Source: JBBPZA01 sp963728925 (GTDB lineage Bacteria; Actinomycetota; Thermoleophilia; Solirubrobacterales; Solirubrobacteraceae). From it: DNA of 64,000 nucleotides. Below the pieces are notes generated by a model. It was given only the letters and a program-made list of their open reading frames with translations, was not told where the DNA came from and did no database searches. Positions 1 to 7,457 of this stretch are shown piece after piece (position 1 is the first letter of the stretch; each line of letters starts with the position of its first letter). The position numbers were made by a program, and so were the translations under genes. The stretch covers positions 310,001 through 374,000 of the forward strand of contig CAVSMB010000014.1 in the NCBI GenBank assembly GCA_963728925.1, written 5' to 3'.

Positions 1-1
1 G

Positions 2-1186
2 GTGCTCGAGGTCCTCGGCAAGCAGAACCGGACGCTCGCGCAGCTCGCGGTCAACTCCGACACGATCCTCGCGCCGCTCGCGCGAGACCGCGCGCGGGTG
101 GCGAGCTTCGTGGACACGGCCAACACCACGGCGGCGGCCACCGCGCAGGAGAGCACTGCGCTGGAGGGGAGCCTCGAGCGCCTGCCGACCTTCCTGCGCG
201 AGCTGCAGCCGACGCTGCGCGGCCTCTCTGACCTCTCCGACGCCGCGACGCCGACGCTGCGCGACCTCGGCGCCGTGGCCCCGACGCTCAACCGCCTGGT
301 GCTGGCCCTCGGCCCGTTCGCCGACGCGGCGCTGCCCGCGACCAAGAGCCTGGGGACCGCGTCCGACGCGGGCTCGGCCGCGCTGCCGCCGACGTTGCCG
401 GTCATCAACCAGCTGCGCCAGTTCGCCCAGATCGCGCTTCCCGTCGCGAGCAACCTGGACCAGCTCGTCACGAGCATCCGCGACACCGGCGGCATCGAGC
501 GGATCCTCGACTTCGTCTTCTACACGACGAACGGGGTCAACGGCTATGACTCTGTCGGGCGCTACCTGCGGACCGAGCTTGTCGCGAACCTCTGCTCGCT
601 CTACGCCGCGGTCACCGACCCGACCGGTGAGTGCAACGCGAACTTCAGCGGTCCCAAGCCGCCTCCCCTGGCGCCTGAGCCGGCCACGACGGCCGCGCGC
701 GCGGCCGGGGCCGGCGGGGCGACCGGCTCCAAGGAGGCGGCCGGATCGGCCCTGAGCCAGTCCGATCCACGCATGCGGGCGGCCCAGCGCATCTACCGCG
801 GCGAGGACCCGCAGCAGGCGCTCAAGGCCGAGGGGCTCAAGTCGCTCGAGGAGATCTACGGGAAGCGCGCCGCGGGCGGAAAGGGCGCCGCGACGCCGGT
901 CGCCGCCGAGCCCGAGACCACCACGCCGACGACCGGCCGCTCGGGCAAGCCGACGATCGCGCTCCCGTCCGTCCCGGCGCTCGGCGTCGCGCCGGCGACG
1001 ACGTCGACGAAGGCCGAGGCCAAGGCCAAGGCGAAGAAGGCCAAGAACGCCGAGAAGGCGCGGCGGGTTGCGACGGGAGGCGGGTCGGCCGCACCCACGA
1101 CGACCGACCCGGCGACGCAGGCCGCCGCCGACCAGCAGGCTGCGCAGGACAGCCTCTTCAACTATCTGCTGGGGAACGACGGATGA
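2..1186 (+). CDS. MCE family protein, C-terminal part (5' end outside window)
   Basis: The reading frame is open from the window edge, so the N-terminal membrane anchor and MlaD/MCE domain lie outside the window. What remains is the long helical Mce tail (about residues 1-175, repeated LRELQPTL / LRDLGAVAPTL type leucine-rich amphipathic segments), then from about residue 225 a low-complexity tail rich in Ala, Lys, Thr and Pro, including an Ala/Lys stretch near residues 335-350. Mce proteins form hexameric tunnels that carry lipids or sterols between envelope layers. Its TGA overlaps the ATG of the next mce gene (ATGA), so it is translationally coupled to it. Assignment rests on the tail and on the four complete Mce genes that follow. 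Confidence 0.85.
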   Translation: MLEVLGKQNRTLAQLAVNSDTILAPLARDRARVASFVDTANTTAAATAQESTALEGSLERLPTFLRELQPTLRGLSDLSDAATPTLRDLGAVAPTLNRLVLALGPFADAALPATKSLGTASDAGSAALPPTLPVINQLRQFAQIALPVASNLDQLVTSIRDTGGIERILDFVFYTTNGVNGYDSVGRYLRTELVANLCSLYAAVTDPTGECNANFSGPKPPPLAPEPATTAARAAGAGGATGSKEAAGSALSQSDPRMRAAQRIYRGEDPQQALKAEGLKSLEEIYGKRAAGGKGAATPVAAEPETTTPTTGRSGKPTIALPSVPALGVAPATTSTKAEAKAKAKKAKNAEKARRVATGGGSAAPTTTDPATQAAADQQAAQDSLFNYLLGNDG

Positions 1187-2604
1187 GGCGGCGGCGCGGC
1201 GGCGGCGGCATCGCGGCGAACCCGGTCCTCATCGGGGCCGCGACGACGCTCGTCGTCATCGTGGCCGTGTTCCTCGCCTACAACGCGAACAACGGACTGC
1301 CCTTCGTGCCGACCTACGACCTCAAGGTCGAGGTCCCCAGCGCCGCGAACCTCGTCAAGGGCAACGAGGTGCGCATCGCGGGCACGCGCGTCGGCGTGAT
1401 CGACGCGATCGGCACCAAGCAGCTCGACAGCGGCCGCGTGATCGCCGTGCTGTCGACCAAGCTGCAGACCTCGGTGGAGGACCTGCCCGTGGACTCCTCC
1501 GTCCTCGTCCGGCCACGCACCGCGCTGGGCCTCAAGTACCTGCAGATCACCGAGGGGACGTCGAACAAGGGCTTCCAGAACGGCGCCACCGTTCCGCTCG
1601 CCAACGCGCGGCCGGTGCCGGTGGAGCTCGACGAGCTGTTCAACGTCTTCGACCCACAGACTCGCAGCGCCCAGCAGCTCAACCTCTTCGAGTTCGGCAA
1701 CGCGCTCGCCGGCCGGGGCGCCGACATCAACACCGCGATCGGCGCGCTCAACCCGTTCTTCACCCAGCTCATCCCCGTGGCCCGCAACCTCTCGAGCACC
1801 CGGACCCAGCTCGCCAACCTCTTCCCGGCCCTCAACCGCGTGGCGACGATCGTCGCACCCGCCGCCGAGACCCAGGCGGCGCTCTTCACGAACCTCGACA
1901 CGACGTTCTCGGCCCTGGCGAGCGTCGCGCCCTTCGTCTCGCGCAGCATCGCCCTCGGCCCGTCGACTCTCGACCAGGCGATCAGCTCCTTCCGCCTCCA
2001 GCGGCCGTTCCTGGCCAACACCGCCGCCCTGTTCCGTGAGCTGCGCCCCGGTGTCGCGGCGCTCAAGGACGCGGCGCCCGACCTCACCTCCGCGCTCGTC
2101 GTCGGGACGCCGGCCCTGCGCCGCCTGCCGGCCTTCAACGCCCAGCTCACCACGACGCTCAAGACCCTCGAGAGCTTCGCGACCGACCCGCTCGTGCGCA
2201 TCGGGATCTCCGACCTCACCAGCACCGTCAGCCTGCTCGGGCCGACGCTGGCCTTCCTCAAGCCCGCGCAGACGACCTGCAACTACGTGACGCTGTTCTT
2301 CCGCAACACGGCGAACCTGCTCAGCGAGGGCACCTCCGCCGGCACCTGGCAGCGCTTCATCGTCATTCCCACGCCCACCGGGCCCAACAGCGAGACTGGC
2401 CCCGCATCGGCGCCCGCCAACGGCGGCGGCACCAACAACTTCCTGCACTGGAACGGCTATCCGAACACCGCTGCGCCGGGCCAGCCCAACGAGTGCGAGG
2501 CCGGCAACGAGCCCTTCCTCGAGGGCCAGCAGCAGATCGGCAATCCCCCGGGCACACAGCCGGCGACCACCGAGCAGACCGGCATCGACAGGAGCACGGG
2601 CTGA
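1183..2604 (+). CDS. MCE family lipid-transport protein
   Basis: 473 residues. One N-terminal membrane segment (about residues 12-31), then the MlaD/MCE beta domain (about 38-120: YDLKVEVPSAANLVKGNEVRIAG, RVGVI, LKYLQI), then the helical tail typical of actinobacterial Mce proteins (about 150-400) and a Pro/Gly/Asn-rich end. Known role of the family: a subunit of a multi-Mce tunnel working with YrbE permeases and an Mla-type ATPase to import lipids or sterols; the YrbE genes are not in this window. Start is the ATG overlapping the upstream stop; its own TGA overlaps the next ATG (TGATG). The substrate cannot be read from sequence. Confidence 0.9.
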   Translation: MRRRRGGGGIAANPVLIGAATTLVVIVAVFLAYNANNGLPFVPTYDLKVEVPSAANLVKGNEVRIAGTRVGVIDAIGTKQLDSGRVIAVLSTKLQTSVEDLPVDSSVLVRPRTALGLKYLQITEGTSNKGFQNGATVPLANARPVPVELDELFNVFDPQTRSAQQLNLFEFGNALAGRGADINTAIGALNPFFTQLIPVARNLSSTRTQLANLFPALNRVATIVAPAAETQAALFTNLDTTFSALASVAPFVSRSIALGPSTLDQAISSFRLQRPFLANTAALFRELRPGVAALKDAAPDLTSALVVGTPALRRLPAFNAQLTTTLKTLESFATDPLVRIGISDLTSTVSLLGPTLAFLKPAQTTCNYVTLFFRNTANLLSEGTSAGTWQRFIVIPTPTGPNSETGPASAPANGGGTNNFLHWNGYPNTAAPGQPNECEAGNEPFLEGQQQIGNPPGTQPATTEQTGIDRSTG

Positions 2605-4100
2605 TGCCGATCCCGCGACGGGGAACCCGCGAGCCCAAGCGCATACGCCGCACCGACCGGCGCGGGATGTCGCCGGTGACCTTCGGCGCGATCTGCCTGG
2701 TCGTGCTGCTGGTGATCGTGTACTTCGGCTTCACCAAGGCGATTCCGTTCCAGCATGGGTTTCGGCTGAATGCGGTGTTTGAGTCGGCGAACAGTGTGCG
2801 GTCGGGGTCGCCGGTGCGGATTGCGGGGGTGAATGTGGGCAAGGTGGTGTCGGTGCGTCGGTACAAGGGGTCTGATGCGTCGGTGGTGCAGATGGAGATC
2901 GATGGGGCGGGGTTGCCGATTCACAAGGACGCGACGGTGAAGATCCGGCCGCGGATCTTCTTGGAGGGCAACTTCTTCGTGGACTTGCGGCCGGGGACGC
3001 CGTCGGCGCCGAGGCTGGAGGACGACGATGCGCCGCTGGCGATGACGCAGACCTCGGCGCCGGTGCAGTTCGACGAGATCCTGACGGGGTTGCAGTTTGA
3101 TACGCGCAAGGATCTGCAGGGGGTGCTGTCGGATCTGGGGACGGCGTTGAACGCGAAGCCCTCGGCGGCGCAGGATGCGCAGGCGGATCCGGAGGTGCGG
3201 GGGGAGACGGCGGGGCGGTCGTTGCGTGATTCGGCGACGTATTCCTATGACGCGTTGCGGGGGGCGTCGGTCGTCAATTCGGCGTTGTTGGGGGTGGCGC
3301 CGGATGATCTGGCGCGGTTGGTCAGGGATTTGGGGCGGGTGTCGGGGGCGTTGGGTCGGAATGAGGGGGCGTTGCAGGGGTTGATCGTGAATTTCAATCG
3401 GACGGCTCAGGCGTTGGCGTCTGAGCAGGGCAATCTGGCAAGCTCGATCAGGTTGTTGCCGGGGACGTTGACGGCGGCGGATGGGGCGTTTGATGCGTTG
3501 AATCGGTCGTTTCCGCCGGTGCGGGCGTTTGCGCGGGATGCGGTGCCGGGGGTGCTGGAGACGCCGGCGACGATCGATGCGGCGTTCCCGTTCATCGCGC
3601 AGACGCGCAAGCTGGTCTCCGCGGCTGAGCTGGGTGGCCTGGTCGCCGTCGCGCGGCCGACGACCGCCGATCTGTCCCAGCTGGTGGACGCGACGATCCC
3701 GCTGCTGCGCCAGACCACCCCGCTGAGCCAGTGCGTGAGCCACAACATCAACCCCTCGCTCAAGACGACGCTGCGCGACGGCAACCTGACCACCGGCGTC
3801 CCCAACTACAAGGAGGGCCTCCAGGGCTTCGCCGGCGCCGCGGGCGAGAGCCAGAGCTTCGACGGCAACGGCCAGTGGGTCCGCTTCGGCGTGCCGGGCG
3901 GCGCCACAGCGCTCTCCACCCCCAATACCACCTTCGGCGGCCCGGGGCTGTTCGGCAGCACGATCCTGCCGCCGCTGGGCACGCGGCCGCGCTACCCGGG
4001 CGTGCGCCCGCCCTACCGCCCCGACGTCCCCTGCGCCAGCCAGACCCCGCCCAACCTCACCGCCCCCGCCGGCCCACCGGTGGAGAGGGTGGGCGGATGA
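2604..4100 (+). CDS. MCE family lipid-transport protein with mosaic codon usage
   Basis: 498 residues from the ATG that overlaps the previous TGA; the open frame extends upstream, but this start fits the coupled layout. Arg/Lys-rich N-terminus, membrane segment about residues 27-46, MCE domain about 50-130 (FRLNAVFESANSVRSGSPVRI, RIAGVNVGKV), helical tail, and a Pro-rich C-terminus. Odd feature: from about 2755 to 3600 synonymous sites switch from C-ending codons (used before and after, and in all neighbours) to G- and T-ending ones such as TTG Leu, GCG, GTG and GAT, although the protein stays a normal Mce. This looks like an imported segment inside the gene. Confidence 0.9.
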   Translation: MPIPRRGTREPKRIRRTDRRGMSPVTFGAICLVVLLVIVYFGFTKAIPFQHGFRLNAVFESANSVRSGSPVRIAGVNVGKVVSVRRYKGSDASVVQMEIDGAGLPIHKDATVKIRPRIFLEGNFFVDLRPGTPSAPRLEDDDAPLAMTQTSAPVQFDEILTGLQFDTRKDLQGVLSDLGTALNAKPSAAQDAQADPEVRGETAGRSLRDSATYSYDALRGASVVNSALLGVAPDDLARLVRDLGRVSGALGRNEGALQGLIVNFNRTAQALASEQGNLASSIRLLPGTLTAADGAFDALNRSFPPVRAFARDAVPGVLETPATIDAAFPFIAQTRKLVSAAELGGLVAVARPTTADLSQLVDATIPLLRQTTPLSQCVSHNINPSLKTTLRDGNLTTGVPNYKEGLQGFAGAAGESQSFDGNGQWVRFGVPGGATALSTPNTTFGGPGLFGSTILPPLGTRPRYPGVRPPYRPDVPCASQTPPNLTAPAGPPVERVGG

Positions 4101-5734
4101 CCCGCGCGATCCGCAAGCACCTCGTCGACTTCGTGGCCATCGTGGGGCTGCTCCTCATCGCGCTCCTCGTGGGCCTCTACATCCTCGACAACCAGCGGCT
4201 GACCCTGCCCTCCGGCGTGCCGATCCTCGGGCGCGACTACTTCGTCCTCAAGGGCCAGTTCCAGACCGCCCAGGCCGTCAGCCCCGGGCAGGGGCAGACG
4301 GTCGACATCGCCGGCGTCAAGGTCGGGGAGATCAGCAAGGTCGAGCTCAAGAACGGGCGCGCGCTCGTGACCATGAACATCGAGCGCAAGTACGCCGAAG
4401 GCGACGGCGGCCGGCCCGCGATCTACCGCGACGCGCGCATGCTGCTGCGGCCGAAGACCCCGCTGAAGGACATGATCGTCGAGCTGACGCCCGGCAGCCC
4501 GAGCGCCGGGCGGGTGCCCGACGGCGGGACGATCCCGGTCTCCAACACGCTGCCCGACATCAACCCCGACGAGCTGTTCTCGACGCTCGACGCCGACACG
4601 CGGCAGTTCCTCGTGCTCCTGCTCAACGGCGGCAGGCAGGGCCTCGAGAAGAACGCGGGGACCACGGCCGACGTGCTGCGGCGCTTCGAGCCGACGGCGC
4701 GGGAGACCGCGCGCATCACCTCCGAGCTGCAGAAGCGCGCCGGCAACGTCCGCCGCGTGGTCTCGAACTTCCGCAAGCTCTCGGGAGCGCTCGCCGGCCA
4801 GGACACCCAGCTCTCCCAGCTGGTGGACAACAGCAACGCCGTGTTCCAGGCCTTCGCGTCGCAGGACTCAAACATCCGCGCGACCCTGCAGGAGCTGCCG
4901 CCGGCGCTGACCCAGGCGACGTCGACGCTCGGCAAGGTCCAGACGCTCGCCGACGTGCTCGGCCCGACCGCCGAGGCTCTGCGCCCCGCCGCGCGCAACC
5001 TCGCCCCGGCGCAGCGCGCGATCCGGCCCTTCCTCGTTCAGTCGACGCCGATCATCCGCGACCAGATCCGCCCCTTCACCCGCGTCGCCACGCCGGTCGT
5101 CTCGGCCCTGCGGCCCGCGGCCAAGGACCTCACGGCGCTGACGCCGGACCTGACCAGCGTCTTCCGGATCCTCAACTACGCCGTCAACGAGCTCGGGTAC
5201 AACCCGCCCGGCTCGGAAGAGGGCTACCTGTTCTGGCTGCCGTGGTTCAACCACAACCTCGGCGGCCTCTACACCACCGGCGACGCCGACGGGACCATCC
5301 GGCGCGGCGAGATCTTGCTGTCGTGCGCGAGCCTCACCCTCGTCGAGGGCGTCGGCGCCGCGATCCCGTCGGTCCAGATAATCGGCGTGCTCACCAATCT
5401 CCCCAAGACGGCCAACGTCTGCACGGGCGGCGCGACCGCCGCCGCAGCCGGGCGCGCGGCGCCCCGTGACAGCGAGGCCGACGGCGGGCTGGGCCCGGCG
5501 GGCGAGGGGCCCAACGCGGCCGGGAAGGGCGCCGGAGGGGCGGCGACGGGCTCACGCAGCGACTCGAGCGGCCCGGGCGTGGCCGCCGACGGCTCGGGCG
5601 GATCGCCGCCGTCGCTCACGGACGCGCCGCCGAGTGCCGGGGCGGGCACGCAGACGACGCCCGGCCCGAGCGCCGCTACGCAGGGCAAGGCCGACACCGC
5701 CTCCTCGACCACGCCGAGCGGGAGCGGGGGCTAG
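4097..5734 (+). CDS. MCE family lipid-transport protein
   Basis: 545 residues. ATG overlaps the upstream TGA by four bases. Membrane segment about residues 11-31 (FVAIVGLLLIALLVGLYIL), MCE domain about 50-140 (containing DIAGVKVGEISKVEL and MLLRPKTPLKDMIVEL), long helical region, then a Gly/Ser/Ala/Pro-rich disordered tail from about residue 450 to the end. Same predicted role as its neighbours: one ring or tunnel subunit of a multi-Mce lipid importer. It ends one base before the GTG of the next mce gene, so the set is clearly one transcript. Confidence 0.9.
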   Translation: MTRAIRKHLVDFVAIVGLLLIALLVGLYILDNQRLTLPSGVPILGRDYFVLKGQFQTAQAVSPGQGQTVDIAGVKVGEISKVELKNGRALVTMNIERKYAEGDGGRPAIYRDARMLLRPKTPLKDMIVELTPGSPSAGRVPDGGTIPVSNTLPDINPDELFSTLDADTRQFLVLLLNGGRQGLEKNAGTTADVLRRFEPTARETARITSELQKRAGNVRRVVSNFRKLSGALAGQDTQLSQLVDNSNAVFQAFASQDSNIRATLQELPPALTQATSTLGKVQTLADVLGPTAEALRPAARNLAPAQRAIRPFLVQSTPIIRDQIRPFTRVATPVVSALRPAAKDLTALTPDLTSVFRILNYAVNELGYNPPGSEEGYLFWLPWFNHNLGGLYTTGDADGTIRRGEILLSCASLTLVEGVGAAIPSVQIIGVLTNLPKTANVCTGGATAAAAGRAAPRDSEADGGLGPAGEGPNAAGKGAGGAATGSRSDSSGPGVAADGSGGSPPSLTDAPPSAGAGTQTTPGPSAATQGKADTASSTTPSGSGG

Positions 5735-5735
5735 C

Positions 5736-7400
5736 GTGCAGAAGCAGGCACCCACCCTCGGGAAGCTCCTCGTGATGGTGGCCTTCACGCTGTCGTGCTT
5801 CGGCCTGCTCCTGTACCTGTGGGTGGCCTTCGGCGGCTCGGTCCCCTTCGCATCGCAGGGCTACCGCTTCACGATCCCGCTCAGGGAGGCGGGGCTGCTC
5901 GCCGAGCAGGCCGACGTGCGCATCTCGGGCGTGAACGTGGGCAAGGTGACCTCGATCGAGCTCGAGCCCAACGGCAGGACCACGAACGCCGTCGTCGAGC
6001 TGGACGAGCGCTACGCGCCGATCCCGCGCGACTCGCGAGCCATCACCCGCCAGAAGACGCTGCTCGGCGAGACCTACCTGGAGATCACCCCCGGGACGCC
6101 GGGCAAGAACAACACCGTTCCCGAAGGCGGCAGCCTGCGACCCGCCAACGTCGCCCCGAGCGTCGAGCTCGACGAGATCCTGCGGACCTTCGATCCGCGC
6201 ACCCGCGCCGACTTCCAGGCGTGGATGCAGGGCCTCGCGCTGTCGGTGAGCGGGCGCGGCCGCGACCTCAGCGAGGCGATCGGCAACCTCTCGCCCACCG
6301 CCCAGGACGGCACCGAGCTGCTGACGATCCTCAACAACCAGCAGACGGCGGTGAGCCGCCTCGTGGCCAACACCGGGGTCGTGTTCGACGCGCTCGGCCA
6401 GCGCGGCGACCAGTTGCGCCAGCTCATCGACAACTCCAACCAGGTGTTCTCCACGACGGCGGACCGAAACGAGCAGCTGCGCCAGATCTTCCGGATCCTG
6501 CCGACCTTCGAGACCGAGTCGACCACCACCCTGCGCGCACTGGACGCGTTCACGCTCAACGCCGATCCGCTCGTCACCCAGCTGCGCCCCGCCGTGCGCC
6601 AGCTCTCCCCGACGCTCGTGAGCCTCAAGAGCCTCGCGCCCGACCTGCGCTCGCTGTTCGCTGCGCTGGAGCCGCTCATCGACGCCGGTCAGAAGGGGCT
6701 TCCCGCGACCGATCAGGTGCTCAACCAGCTGCGGCCGGTCCTCGGCCAGCTCGACCCGTTCCTGCGCAACCTCAACCCGGTCCTCCAGGGCGTGGGCTTC
6801 TACAAGCCCGAGCTCACCGCGTTCTTCGCCAACGCGGCGGCCTCCACCCAGGCCACGGAGAAGGCGCCGGGGAGCACGACACGCCTGCACTACCTGCGCA
6901 CGAGCAACCCGCTCAACCTCGAGAGCCTCACCTCTTATCCGCAGCGCCCGGGCTCCAACCGGCCCAACGCCTACACCTATCCCGGCGTGATCGGGCCGCC
7001 TCCGAACAACCGTCCCGTGTTCGAGAACCGCCAGTGCGGCCGGGGCATCCCGCGGCTGCTCACGCAGGCGGAGATCACCGCGATCGCCGGCGGAGCGACC
7101 ACGCTGCCCGGCCTCGGCCCGGTGGCCAACCTGCTTCCGCCCGGCCTCCCGGCCGCCCAGCTCCCCTCGGTCCTGACCCCGACGCTCCTCGGGCTCCTCG
7201 ACTCGATCGTCTGGCCGCAGGGCCCGACGACGGTCGTCGCCCCCGCGTGCACCCTCCAGAGCAGGTTCCCCTCGGTCGGCAAGGGCTCGACGACCGTCTC
7301 CGACTACCCGCACCTCTTCCCCGATCCGGTGCCCAACCCCGACGTGCCCGTGGCGACTGGAGCCTCGAGCATCGCCGGGCTCCAGGCGAGCGGGCGCTGA
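5736..7400 (+). CDS. MCE family lipid-transport protein (last Mce of the operon)
   Basis: 554 residues from GTG 5736, two bases after the upstream stop. Membrane segment about residues 10-32, MCE domain about 38-120 (RFTIPLREAGLLAEQADVRI, ISGVNVGKV, LLGETYLEITPG), helical tail to about 380, then a Pro/Asn-rich C-terminal region with two Cys residues (QCGRG and PACTL) that could form a disulfide outside the membrane. Five Mce-type genes in the window is close to the six of classical actinobacterial mce operons, with the missing first one(s) and YrbE genes expected upstream of the window. Confidence 0.9.
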   Translation: MQKQAPTLGKLLVMVAFTLSCFGLLLYLWVAFGGSVPFASQGYRFTIPLREAGLLAEQADVRISGVNVGKVTSIELEPNGRTTNAVVELDERYAPIPRDSRAITRQKTLLGETYLEITPGTPGKNNTVPEGGSLRPANVAPSVELDEILRTFDPRTRADFQAWMQGLALSVSGRGRDLSEAIGNLSPTAQDGTELLTILNNQQTAVSRLVANTGVVFDALGQRGDQLRQLIDNSNQVFSTTADRNEQLRQIFRILPTFETESTTTLRALDAFTLNADPLVTQLRPAVRQLSPTLVSLKSLAPDLRSLFAALEPLIDAGQKGLPATDQVLNQLRPVLGQLDPFLRNLNPVLQGVGFYKPELTAFFANAAASTQATEKAPGSTTRLHYLRTSNPLNLESLTSYPQRPGSNRPNAYTYPGVIGPPPNNRPVFENRQCGRGIPRLLTQAEITAIAGGATTLPGLGPVANLLPPGLPAAQLPSVLTPTLLGLLDSIVWPQGPTTVVAPACTLQSRFPSVGKGSTTVSDYPHLFPDPVPNPDVPVATGASSIAGLQASGR

Positions 7401-7457
7401 GCGCAGCGGCCGCCGCCCGGCGCGGGCCGCCCGGCGCGGCGATAGCCTGAGCGTCTG

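Noticed and set aside
1162..2448. Long antisense reading frames opposite the mce genes (also opposite the MMPL, betA and FAD/GcvT genes)
   Set aside because: They mirror the third-position GC bias of real genes, have Arg/Gly/Ala-rich composition without domains, and lack start signals.
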